Shown here one piece after another: positions 38,001 to 46,143 of a stretch of DNA of 64,000 nt (positions within the stretch are counted from its first letter, which is position 1; the number at the start of each line of letters is the position of its first letter). This DNA comes from Nitrosomonas mobilis (lineage in GTDB: Bacteria > Pseudomonadota > Gammaproteobacteria > Burkholderiales > Nitrosomonadaceae). Where the stretch lies: positions 1 through 64,000 of the forward strand of contig NZ_FMWO01000048.1 of NCBI RefSeq assembly GCF_900103035.1, given 5' to 3'. The notes beneath the pieces were generated by a model, which saw only the letters and a program-made list of their open reading frames with translations, had not been told where the DNA came from and searched no databases. Both the position numbers and the translations under genes were made by a program.

Positions 38001-38832
38001 CTGCATGAGTTTTCCATCGATCAAAAGTTTGACACAATCTGACGATGAAGACACGCTTAGGCTGTTCACGACCTCGATTGGTGTTGCCGGAGCGAAGGAT
38101 GTTTTGGAAAGATTTTGCTATACCGATCTGTATAATCTGGAAGCGGATCTAGTCAAGATAGCTTCGGATCCACCGGCATGGACTGATCGAGACATACTCG
38201 CTTGCATTTTGCGAAATAAGAAATCGATCATGGAAAAAGTGGTGGCAGAGCGTGGTGTAATTCTTGACTATCTCACAGAGATGGGATTTTTCGATCAAGA
38301 TGATATTGTTATCGTCGATGTGGGTTGGGGCGGGACCATACAAAACGCGCTCGATAAGTTGCTAGAGCTTGGCGGTTACGAGAAGTATCGCATACATGGT
38401 ATTTATCTTGGGGTAAATGATCACGCGAAAAACAAGCAGGCCAAGACAGGTTTTCTGTTTAATGGAGATCAATTGCAGTTCGTCGAATACCTTAATTTGA
38501 TCGAACTCATAACTTCGTCTCCCCAAAATGGCGTGGTTCGTATTGCTCATGTTAACGGCAATTTTATCCCTGTAACCGGAGCAATTAGCGAGCATGAAAA
38601 ACAAAGGCAACTTGTTGCAGCGGAGATTCAGAAAGGCATACTCGATTTTGCACACTTGATAAAGAAGCGGGGCATCGACAATTTAGATTTCATTCGGGCA
38701 GAAGATTTCAAAGCATTGTTTGTGTCGTTACAAGAGCACGCTTCCGAAGAGGATGTTTTTCAGCTAGGGCAACTTAGGCATGCGGCGATGCTTGGTAACA
38801 ACTATGAACAATATGTTTTAACGAAGTCTTGA
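35092..38832 (+). CDS. trimodular glycan enzyme: PIG-L deacetylase, GT2 transferase, HAD-like domain
   Basis: A 1246-residue multidomain protein starting at GTG. Residues about 30-250 are a PIG-L/LmbE N-deacetylase with zinc motif HPDDE (41-45) and MHPDHRA (143-149). Residues about 267-500 are a GT2 transferase (LVSVIIRSMDRPTLSDAL, metal site FLDDDDLF near 350). A coiled coil follows (about 515-575). Residues about 672-860 are a HAD-type domain of the COG5610 kind: FDVFDT (D679), VSDMYLD, LKGDGSRFE and HIGDNRISD (near 836). The last 380 residues are helical and unassigned. It probably adds and de-acetylates an amino sugar; the HAD part may be a phosphatase. It follows a decayed PIG-L piece. 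Confidence 0.85.
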   Translation: MSDYKVKQNRSIIEIILEDTLVPFQAIAHIPCTYALVFAPHPDDEVFGCGGAIMRHVEQGVPVRVILVSDGTHGVSEEDITEYTLQRQNESIAAARILGYGTPIFWHYQDRQVCYSEKLIWKISKAIRETGADLVYAPSIFEMHPDHRALGMAVIEAIRRIGKTVCVALYEVGMPLRPNRLLDISDLVTRKTAAMECFVSQNAKQRYDLHIAALNRYRTYTLSASVTAAEAYILIPAEELSHDPIKLYQSEHARQKALGLVMDSSDLPLVSVIIRSMDRPTLSDALDSVALQTYPNIEVVIVNAKGGDHREFGEWCGRFPLRIFSTGRRLKRSLAANFGLDSASGEYFIFLDDDDLFDPDHIANLVETLKNSKSCSVAYAGVRVEGETGVISGIYNQTFAAARFMAGNFIPIHAVLFKRDLVAQGCRFDENFDSYEDWDFWLQVARQTDFAHTAKVSAVYRAQLGNSGMSQPLAHNLQLQRLSRLKVWKKWWHKWTIEDFDCLVTDFHQQLVLLQQQLGSSVHSENELRRLLEEKERLQAEHEERIATLNQTASERNEQIMQLRSTIIEIFDSRSWKLTAPIRFFSRTTRKILQNGKPVSHLTLQYYRRESGYKLLRRTFSILRNEGLNGIKWRLRALQKNHGTIATGLKAKPAARLEKHNYLPLSTIDITKYDFFFFDVFDTAIIRLFKKPIDLFEYISFKTQDPDFHLRRVQQEAETREQYKDRKEISIFEIYNNLASDSIEEEIAAELKFCVANPEVYDFYSKLLNAGKKIYFVSDMYLDRETISRILSENRFCTYEDMYVSSEDDLLKGDGSRFEWLKKNIPESVGSTIHIGDNRISDFLQPQAHGFDAFHFMESSAYYQQDSFLYSKIEFLNSKRSLGLSFLLSTFRYWKSGFHDQPPDYWRQFGFLYGGALISAFCSFIHEQLSRKKLSCDKIFFLARDGDIMSQVYQLLYDDVQAVYLMASRRCMSFPSIKSLTQSDDEDTLRLFTTSIGVAGAKDVLERFCYTDLYNLEADLVKIASDPPAWTDRDILACILRNKKSIMEKVVAERGVILDYLTEMGFFDQDDIVIVDVGWGGTIQNALDKLLELGGYEKYRIHGIYLGVNDHAKNKQAKTGFLFNGDQLQFVEYLNLIELITSSPQNGVVRIAHVNGNFIPVTGAISEHEKQRQLVAAEIQKGILDFAHLIKKRGIDNLDFIRAEDFKALFVSLQEHASEEDVFQLGQLRHAAMLGNNYEQYVLTKS

Positions 38833-38912
38833 ACGCAGAAACTTCCGACCAATCATCCGTACTCATATTGCATGTTATGGATCATTGGACACTTGATTAC
38901 ATTGGTTGTTGA

Positions 38913-39038
38913 CAACTTAAAATTGCACGCTCATTCAACCGGGTCTTTCAGCTAAAAGATTTTAAGCAACACTGGAAACACTTGGGCTTTGCCGGCGGAT
39001 CATTACTGGGCAGCATTTTCCATTCTAGCATTTATTAA
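38913..39038 (+). pseudogene. possible 3' remnant of a lost glycan gene
   Basis: An open stretch of 41 codons without a start codon, preceded by an in-frame TGA, reads like a protein C-terminus (IARSFNRVFQLKDFKQHW...LGSIFHSSIY). Upstream bases give LHVMDHW in another frame. It may be what is left of a glycosyltransferase between two island genes; I do not recognise the family. Confidence 0.3.
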
Positions 39039-39053
39039 AAGGGTATGTATGGT

Positions 39054-39845
39054 ATGCACGATGTGAAATTGGTGACGGCTTTTATTAATCCTGAAATGTA
39101 CGGCAGTTTTTTTACATCTAATCCCAATGTAAATCGCTATGAGTTAATTGGCATCGATAACAGGCAACTTAATCGTGGTTTGCCCGTAATTTATAACGAA
39201 ACAATTGAGAATCACATCGATGGTGATTGTTGGCTTTTTTTTGTTCACGAGGATTTCGAAATTAAGTGTGACATGAATGTCGTCAATGGTTTGGATCGCG
39301 GGTTCGTTTATGGCACTTTCGGCGTGAATTCCGAAAATGGCATACCCGTTGCGTATGGAAGACATGTGTGTAGCAATAAGGACGGGACTTGCGCTGTAGA
39401 AGCTGGAAAAGAAGTACTGGATACAGTCAAAGTGCAAACCCTCGATTCCCAGAGCATTTTGGTCCACACGTCGCTACTCTCTCAATATTCACTTCTGCGT
39501 TTTGATGAGAAACTGACATTTGACCTGTATGCAGAAGATTTTTGTATTAACGCCCAGGAATGGTATGGAATCGATGTGAAAGTATTTCCGCTTGGGTTTC
39601 AGCATTATTCACATGGAAAAGTGACGGAAAGATACCATGCAGGACTGCGCTATCTGGCAGAAAAATATCCTTCTATAGCCGTTGCCGGGAGTTGCTCTTT
39701 TATTGGTGGGAGGGCCAATGAATTGGAAAAAAAGTTTACGTACAACATACCCGCAAATCTGAATAGTAACAAAGCGATGAGCATTTCTGGTGCGATTAAG
39801 CGTTTTCCAAGACGTTTCAAATCATTTTTCTCACAATTCAAATAA
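39054..39845 (+). CDS. GT-A-like glycosyltransferase
   Basis: About 263 residues. LFFVHEDFEI replaces the classic DxD strand; VQTLDSQSILVHTSLL and FDLYAEDFCINAQEWYG...GFQHYSHGK follow the pattern of GT2-like proteins with an H-x-D strand found in glycan loci. An AAAAGGG motif is 10 bases before the ATG at 39054, so that start is preferred to 39045. It is the last island gene and converges on trpE. Confidence 0.75.
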   Translation: MHDVKLVTAFINPEMYGSFFTSNPNVNRYELIGIDNRQLNRGLPVIYNETIENHIDGDCWLFFVHEDFEIKCDMNVVNGLDRGFVYGTFGVNSENGIPVAYGRHVCSNKDGTCAVEAGKEVLDTVKVQTLDSQSILVHTSLLSQYSLLRFDEKLTFDLYAEDFCINAQEWYGIDVKVFPLGFQHYSHGKVTERYHAGLRYLAEKYPSIAVAGSCSFIGGRANELEKKFTYNIPANLNSNKAMSISGAIKRFPRRFKSFFSQFK

Positions 39846-39913
39846 AAGACTCCGAAAAAGCGTTGATACATCAGGCGGACATTTTTATTTTGTGTTGACA
39901 GGCTTACATAAAT

Positions 39914-41398
39914 CTAGTCAATTTTGCTGTCAAGTCCATGCTCGGCGATTTCTGTCGCGCGTAATAGCGCTTTGGCCTTGTTCTGTGTTTCGATCCATTC
40001 ATTTTGAGGAATAGAGTCCGCTACAATGCCTGCACCGGCCTGAATGTGCAGCCAGCCATCCTTGATCACGCCGGTACGTATCGCAATCGCTAGATCTAGA
40101 TCACCGTTGAAGCCAAGGCAACCAACCGCACCGGCATAAATGCCGCGCTTAGAAATTTCCAGCTCATCGATGATCTGCATAGCGCGTACCTTTGGCGCGC
40201 CGCTGACGGTACCTGCAGGGAAAGTGGCGCGCAATACGTCGATGGCGTTCAAACCTGGTTTGAGCTTGCCTTCCACATTGGAAACGATATGCATGACGTG
40301 TGAATAATGCTCGATTTGCATGTTCTCGGTCACCTTGACCGTGCCGGTCTGTGCCACACGCCCGATATCATTGCGCCCGAGATCCATTAGCATGACGTGT
40401 TCCGCACGTTCTTTCGGATCAGCCAGCAGTTCTGCTGCCAGTGCTTGATCCTGCTCCGCATTTTGACCACGTGGCCGGGTTCCAGCAATGGGGCGAACGG
40501 TGACGGTATCGTTTTCCAATCTGACCAAGATTTCAGGCGAGGCGCCGACGATATGAAAATCTCTCAGATGATAATAAAACATGTACGGAGAAGGATTGAG
40601 GCTACGTAGCGCCCGGTACAACGCCAGCGGAGATGCTGAATAGGGTTTGCTGGTTCGTTGCGAAAGGACCACCTGCATGATGTCACCTGCGAGGATGTAC
40701 TGCTTGGCTTTCTCCACCGCGGCGAGAAAATCCTGTTCGTGAAATTCACAGCTGGCGGGCTGGGAATCGCTCGGTTTTTCATCGGGAATCGGAAGCGCCT
40801 GGCGTAATTTGGCGAGCAGCTCCTTTAGGCGGCTGATGCCATGCTGATAGGCATCTTGTTGTGCCGGATCAACGTAGATGATGAGGTAGAGCTTGCCGGA
40901 GAGGTTGTCCACCACTACCACTTCTTCCGACAGCAGCAGTAAAATGTCTGGGGTGTGCAGTGTGTCAGGCCGCGCTTGCCCTGTCAGGCGGGGCTCAATG
41001 TAGCGTACACTGTCGTAGCCAAAGTAACCGGCCAGGCCACCACCAAATCGCGGTAGTTCGGCATTGGGCGCAACCTTGAATTTTGCAAGGAACGTTTCGA
41101 TGTAATCGAGCGCATTATCAGTGTCGAACTTGCTGGTTACGTTATCTGAAACCGTTTGCACAAGATTATCATAAGCTTCGATACGGGTGCTGGCCGATAA
41201 GCCAATTACCGAGTAGCGTCCAAAACGCTCACCACCCACCACCGATTCCAGCAGGTAGGAGTAAGGCTGATTGGCGAGCTTGAGATAGACAGAAAGCGGG
41301 GTATCAAGATCGGCAAAGGTTTGCAGCACCAGTGGAATCCGGTTGTAACCCTGCAACGCCAGTGCCTTGAACTCGTTTTCAGTCAAACATTGGTTCAT
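39914..41398 (-). CDS. trpE: anthranilate synthase component I
   Basis: A 494-residue TrpE. The Trp feedback site LLES (about 48-51) is present, with catalytic [30 protein letters not shown], and AGAGIVADS. It makes anthranilate from chorismate with ammonia from TrpG. It follows gph by 57 bases. Downstream (left) lies the glycan island, not trpGDC. Confidence 0.97.
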   Translation of the reverse strand: MNQCLTENEFKALALQGYNRIPLVLQTFADLDTPLSVYLKLANQPYSYLLESVVGGERFGRYSVIGLSASTRIEAYDNLVQTVSDNVTSKFDTDNALDYIETFLAKFKVAPNAELPRFGGGLAGYFGYDSVRYIEPRLTGQARPDTLHTPDILLLLSEEVVVVDNLSGKLYLIIYVDPAQQDAYQHGISRLKELLAKLRQALPIPDEKPSDSQPASCEFHEQDFLAAVEKAKQYILAGDIMQVVLSQRTSKPYSASPLALYRALRSLNPSPYMFYYHLRDFHIVGASPEILVRLENDTVTVRPIAGTRPRGQNAEQDQALAAELLADPKERAEHVMLMDLGRNDIGRVAQTGTVKVTENMQIEHYSHVMHIVSNVEGKLKPGLNAIDVLRATFPAGTVSGAPKVRAMQIIDELEISKRGIYAGAVGCLGFNGDLDLAIAIRTGVIKDGWLHIQAGAGIVADSIPQNEWIETQNKAKALLRATEIAEHGLDSKID

Positions 41399-41455
41399 GA
41401 ATGGTGATTATGGTTTGATGCGGTGATGGCTAGCATCCGTTTATTTGCCGATATT

Positions 41456-42178
41456 TCAACTGGAACGAGTAATACGTCCGGCTGCTTCGAGAATGGATCC
41501 GACGACAGCATCACAATTCAGCTCGTGTACATCGCGTCCTTCATTGTAACCATAGGGTACACAAAAAACATGACAGCCAGCCGCTCTCGCGGCGATGGCA
41601 TCATTCAGCGAATCGCCGATTAGCAGCGCAGATTCGGGCGAAACACCAAACTGCTCACAGGCATGCAGCAGTGGCAGAGGGTCAGGTTTGCAGCGTGGCA
41701 GACTGTCACCAGACAGAACCAGCTCAAAATAATCCAGCAGGCCGGTTGCACGCAATAGCGGCAAGGTAAAAGCTTCTGCTTTATTGGTGACGCAGATCAG
41801 ATGAAAGTTATTCTGTTTAAGCCGATCAAGCCCGGTGACAACATCAGCATAGGGGCGCGTATGGACATGCAGATGCCTGGCATAACAGCGCTCATAAATG
41901 GGTAGTGCCTGCGCGAACAGTTCCGAATCAGGTTCACCATCCAGACTGTTGGTCAATGTCCGTTTGACCAGCCGGGGCACTCCTTTGCCGATGAAATGTT
42001 TGATAGTCGATAGCGGCAGCGTTTCCTGCTGCAGCTCGCGTAACATCTCATTGGCCGCTTCCGCCAGATCTTCTGCGGTATCAAGCAGCGTGCCGTCCAG
42101 GTCGATAATAACGATCTGCACCGCTATCGGAAACTGTAGCGCGTCTGTTGTAGAACCATTTTGTGTATTCATGTGCAT
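41456..42178 (-). CDS. gph: phosphoglycolate phosphatase
   Basis: A 240-residue HAD phosphatase from ATG at 42178 (ATG 42172 also possible). Motif I is IDLDGTLLDT, motif II VTNKAEAF, the Lys RCKPDP, and motif III LIGDSLNDAIAARAAG. It removes phosphate from 2-phosphoglycolate formed by RuBisCO oxygenation or DNA repair. Its place in rpe-gph-trpE and the glycolate-oxidase genes at 57-61 kb support a salvage role in an autotroph. Confidence 0.93.
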   Translation of the reverse strand: MHMNTQNGSTTDALQFPIAVQIVIIDLDGTLLDTAEDLAEAANEMLRELQQETLPLSTIKHFIGKGVPRLVKRTLTNSLDGEPDSELFAQALPIYERCYARHLHVHTRPYADVVTGLDRLKQNNFHLICVTNKAEAFTLPLLRATGLLDYFELVLSGDSLPRCKPDPLPLLHACEQFGVSPESALLIGDSLNDAIAARAAGCHVFCVPYGYNEGRDVHELNCDAVVGSILEAAGRITRSS

Positions 42179-42191
42179 GGGTTCAAAAAAA

Positions 42192-42875
42192 TTATGGAGC
42201 CACTTTGGCCAGTTCCGCACGCAGGGCGGCAATGACGCTATCGTAGCGGTGCGGATCACTATCCTTGCTTGCGCCAAAAATGGCGGAGCCCGCAACAAAT
42301 GTGTCTGCGCCGGCACGCGCAATCTGCGCAATATTATCTACCTTCACGCCACCATCGATCTCCAGCAGGATGTTGCGACCACTGGCATCGATACGTTCTC
42401 GGGCGAGACGCAATTTATTCAGCGCTTCCGGAATGAAGGATTGTCCGCCAAAACCGGGGTTGACCGACATGATCAGCACCAGATCAAGCTTATCCAGCAC
42501 GTGATCAAGATACGAAAGCGGCGTAGCCGGATTAAACACCAGTCCTGCCTTGCACCCTTGCTCCTTGATCAGCCCAATCGTGCGGTCAATATGGCGAGAA
42601 GCTTCTGGATGAAAAGAAATGATATTGGCACCCGCCTTGGCAAAATCCGGAATGATCCGGTCAACCGGTTCAACCATCAGATGTACATCGATGACCGCCT
42701 TGGTCAGCGGGCGGATAGCCTCGCAAACTAGTGGTCCGATAGTTAGGTTAGGTACATAATGGTTATCCATCACATCAAAATGAATGATGTCGGCGCCAGC
42801 ATCAAGTACCTGGGTAATCTCTTCCCCCAGTTTGGCGAAATTGGCAGACAGAATGCTGGGTGCGATTTGAAACAT
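42192..42875 (-). CDS. rpe: ribulose-phosphate 3-epimerase
   Basis: A 227-residue TIM-barrel enzyme interconverting ribulose 5-phosphate and xylulose 5-phosphate in the Calvin and pentose phosphate pathways. [45 protein letters not shown] and EIDGGV are all conserved, including the two metal-binding His/Asp pairs. Head of the rpe-gph-trpE operon. Confidence 0.97.
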   Translation of the reverse strand: MFQIAPSILSANFAKLGEEITQVLDAGADIIHFDVMDNHYVPNLTIGPLVCEAIRPLTKAVIDVHLMVEPVDRIIPDFAKAGANIISFHPEASRHIDRTIGLIKEQGCKAGLVFNPATPLSYLDHVLDKLDLVLIMSVNPGFGGQSFIPEALNKLRLARERIDASGRNILLEIDGGVKVDNIAQIARAGADTFVAGSAIFGASKDSDPHRYDSVIAALRAELAKVAP

Positions 42876-42947
42876 GATTTTTGCCTCAAGTAAAAAGCGT
42901 CTATTTTAACTGTAATTTTGTCGGTGGCGGTAATAACAAGCAGGTAC

Positions 42948-43400
42948 TGAAGTGGTATCTAAAAACTGGACAGCTTGTTAAGCTCTGCTATGGGCGCTAT
43001 AGAGGATCATAATCATGAGCAAGAAACGTAGAAAACACTCCGGAGAATTCAAGGAAAAGGTAGCGCTGGCTGCGATACAGAAAGATGAAGCCACTCCCCA
43101 GCGGCAGCGCGATATGGAATACATTACTTACAGATTAATAGCTGGAAACGACAATTCATGACAGTTCATTGAATAGGCTAGGCGGACGAGTTGTTTTCCA
43201 GAAATACCAGTGTCAGCAAAGAGAACGGACAAGCCACAGATAATTTACACCGCGCTATCGGGTAGCTGACGGTAGAACGCGATTTTTTAGTCAAAAAGCT
43301 AGATCATTAAGCGCGGCGGAACGCAAGATGATGATTGTGCGCCTCGACAAACTAAACCATGTTCGCCATGCAACGTAGTGATGTTTCACCAAGGGATATT
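42948..43400 (+). pseudogene. IS3-family element remnant (OrfA region)
   Basis: A left-end-like sequence starting TGAAGTGG and ending near CTGGACAG is followed by ATG at 43015 and MSKKRRKHSGEFKEKVALAA, the classic OrfA start. Broken frames then give SWKRQF, FSRNTSVSKENGQATDN, LTVERDFLVKKLD and SAAERKMMI. OrfB and the right end are not recognisable. The remaining bases to 43622 contain nothing I can name. Confidence 0.75.
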
Positions 43401-43622
43401 GATTGGTCTCAGGAAAGCAGCACCCATGATGAAAACTCTAGGTGTTTCAGGGCATGATCATACGGCACCCACGCCTGTAACCAGTACTACTCGTTCGTTC
43501 TGGAGAAGGTAGACAAAATGGTTGCAATAGTAATTTTTAGTAGGGAATTTTGAGGAGCGGTACAGGATACTGAAAGTCGCCAAAACAAATGTGACAAGTA
43601 TGCGCTCCTGTGTGAACCGGTA

Positions 43623-45389
43623 TTACCATTGATCGGTATTCTGAAACTGCAGCGCCGCGAGCCGGGCATATAGTTCACTGGAAACGAGCAGTTCCTGATG
43701 TGTGCCCAATGCTAACAGGCGGCCCTGATTAATAAGCGCGATGCGGTCAGCAGAGATGACGGTGCTTAGACGGTGGGCGATGACGATTGAGGTGCGATTA
43801 GCTCGCAGTCTTGTTAATGCCTGCTGGACAGCGTGCTCGCTTTCCGCATCGAGCGCGCTGGTGGCCTCGTCAAGCAGCAGAATCGGCGCGTCCGCCAGAA
43901 TGGCGCGGGCGATCGCAAGGCGCTGTTTTTGCCCGCCGGATAAACCCAGTCCGGCATCTCCCAAAGCAGTCTGATATCCCTGCGGAAGAGCCAGGATGAA
44001 ATCGTGGGCAAATGCGGCTTTTGCAGCCAATTCAACTTCGTTATCAGTTGCTTCAATGCGTGCGTAGCGCAGATTCTCCGCCACTGTGCCATGGAATAGC
44101 GCTGGATGTTGCGAAACCAGCGCAAAGCTACGCCGGAACTGACTCAAATCAAATTGCCGGATGTTGATCCCTTCGAGCCGGATACTGCCCGATTGAATAT
44201 CATAGAAACGCAACAGCAGATCGAACAGCGTCGATTTTCCTGCCCCGGAAGGTCCAACCAGTGCAAGCGTTTCACCGGGTCGCACCACCAGAGACAGGTG
44301 GTCAATGGCAAGCGTTTCCGGGCGTGAGGAATAAGCAAAACAGATCTGCTCAAACACAATATTGCCATGAACTGGTGGCAGAGAAATGGGCTGAGATGGC
44401 GATTGAATGTCGTTGGGAGCGTACAATAATTCGATGGTGCGCTCGGCCGCGCCAGCGGCGCGTTGCAGTTCACCGAGCACCTCCGAAATTGATCCGACCG
44501 CCGAACCGGCGATGATGCTGTAGAACACGAAGGCTGCGAGCTCGCCACCGGTGATTCTACCGGCAATGATATCCATGCCGCCTACCCACAGCATTACGCC
44601 AATTGCGCCAAATACCAGCACGATCACCACGGCAATCAGCCAGGCACGCTGGAGCGTTCGTTGCCGCGCGAGCAAGAAAGCATCTTCGACAAACTCATCA
44701 AAATACCGTCGGTCCACACTCTGATGATTGTATGCCTGCACGATTTTGATCTGTCCAAGTACTTCGCCGACATAAGCGCCCACTGCGGCCACCTTATCCT
44801 GGCTTTTACGCGACAGTGCGCGTACCCGTCTCCCAAAAATTAAAATTGGTACGATCGCCAGTGGTATGCCAAGCATCGCAATCAGCGTTAGTTTGACGTT
44901 GGTAATGAACAGCCAGATGAAGCTGCCGATCAGCATAATCAGACTGCGCAGCGCCACCGAAACCGAAGACCCAACCACCGACTGCAGCAGCGTCATGTCC
45001 GCTGTCAAGCGTGACTGGATTTCCAGACTGCGGTTGGTTTCAAAAAATCCTGGATGCAGCTCGATCAAATGCGAAAATACCTTGCGGCGGATATCAGCAA
45101 TTACGCGTTCTCCGAGCCAGGTTACCCAGTAATAACGGATAAAGGTGCCGGCCGCGAGCAATCCTACCAGAAGCAGAAACAGCAAAACATATTGTGTCAA
45201 CAGCTCTGGCGATTGCGCGGTAAACCCCCGGTCAATCAGTAGTCGTATTCCCTGTCCGATTGAGAGAGTAATACCAGCGGTTAGCATCAGCGCCAGCAGG
45301 CCGATAAACAAGGCTGCTTTGTAGGGTGTAACAAAGGAGGCGACTGCGCGAATGGCATGCCAGCGATTTTTGACGTTCGGTAAATTCAC
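43623..45389 (-). CDS. msbA: ABC exporter of the MsbA/lipid A type (TM-ATPase fusion)
   Basis: A 588-residue half-transporter. Six membrane helices span about residues 20-300; the ATPase follows with Walker A GPSGAGKST, Q-loop SQHP, signature LSGGQKQRLAIARA, Walker B ILLLDEATSALD and H-loop IVIAHRLST. The sequence matches the MsbA-related group common in proteobacteria; the transported molecule (lipid A or another amphiphile) is inferred from family only. Monocistronic and divergent from the phosphatase gene. Confidence 0.85.
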   Translation of the reverse strand: MNLPNVKNRWHAIRAVASFVTPYKAALFIGLLALMLTAGITLSIGQGIRLLIDRGFTAQSPELLTQYVLLFLLLVGLLAAGTFIRYYWVTWLGERVIADIRRKVFSHLIELHPGFFETNRSLEIQSRLTADMTLLQSVVGSSVSVALRSLIMLIGSFIWLFITNVKLTLIAMLGIPLAIVPILIFGRRVRALSRKSQDKVAAVGAYVGEVLGQIKIVQAYNHQSVDRRYFDEFVEDAFLLARQRTLQRAWLIAVVIVLVFGAIGVMLWVGGMDIIAGRITGGELAAFVFYSIIAGSAVGSISEVLGELQRAAGAAERTIELLYAPNDIQSPSQPISLPPVHGNIVFEQICFAYSSRPETLAIDHLSLVVRPGETLALVGPSGAGKSTLFDLLLRFYDIQSGSIRLEGINIRQFDLSQFRRSFALVSQHPALFHGTVAENLRYARIEATDNEVELAAKAAFAHDFILALPQGYQTALGDAGLGLSGGQKQRLAIARAILADAPILLLDEATSALDAESEHAVQQALTRLRANRTSIVIAHRLSTVISADRIALINQGRLLALGTHQELLVSSELYARLAALQFQNTDQW

Positions 45390-45451
45390 GGCATCGGCGC
45401 TATAATCACGCGCTGATTAGTAACGAACCACGCAACATACGGCATATCAAG

Positions 45452-45952
45452 ATGAATCATCATAACGAAACCAGAATCAATGTATTATTTGTGTGCATGG
45501 GTAATATCTGCCGCTCTCCGACAGCGGATGCCATTTTTCGACATCACGTCCGTGCAGCCAGTCTGGATCATCTCATCCGGATCGATTCAGCTGGAACCCA
45601 TGCCTACCACAGCGGTGAACCACCAGACCGGCGGGCGCAACAGGCGGCGCTAAAACGCGGCTATAGTATGCAAGGTTTACAGGCCAGATGTGTCGAGATT
45701 TCGGATTTTGCCCGGTTTGATTATATTCTGGCAATGGATCGTAACAACCTGAGCGACATGCAGCGCGACTGCCCACCGGATCACCTCGATAAACTCAGTC
45801 TATTACTGCAATACAGCGAACACTGGGAAACCTGCCAGGAAGTGCCCGACCCTTATTATGGCGGCAAGCAGGGGTTCGAGATCGTGCTGGATCTGGTAGA
45901 AAGCGCAAGCGAAGGGCTGCTAAGGCATATTGTTGACAGAATTGAGCGGTAA
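45452..45952 (+). CDS. low-molecular-weight protein-tyrosine phosphatase
   Basis: A 166-residue phosphatase. The P-loop VCMGNICRSP holds the nucleophile C15 and R21, and the general-acid loop is DPYYGG. Such enzymes often regulate capsule and exopolysaccharide export by acting on Wzc-type kinases, but no such kinase is encoded here. AT/GC use is like the housekeeping genes. Confidence 0.93.
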   Translation: MNHHNETRINVLFVCMGNICRSPTADAIFRHHVRAASLDHLIRIDSAGTHAYHSGEPPDRRAQQAALKRGYSMQGLQARCVEISDFARFDYILAMDRNNLSDMQRDCPPDHLDKLSLLLQYSEHWETCQEVPDPYYGGKQGFEIVLDLVESASEGLLRHIVDRIER

Positions 45953-46143
45953 TTTACCAGGATTTGGCTGATTTACCATGTGACTTCCTGTTCAGGAATG
46001 AACCGTCATGCGAACGAGTAACTGCCGCAATTATCCATTCCATATAATACCCGGCAAGCGCTATTTTCCGTATATCAAACAAAATTTCCTGTTGTGTTTT
46101 GTATGCCGCTCTGCAGGTGAGTCCATTTATTTTCCCGTAATCC

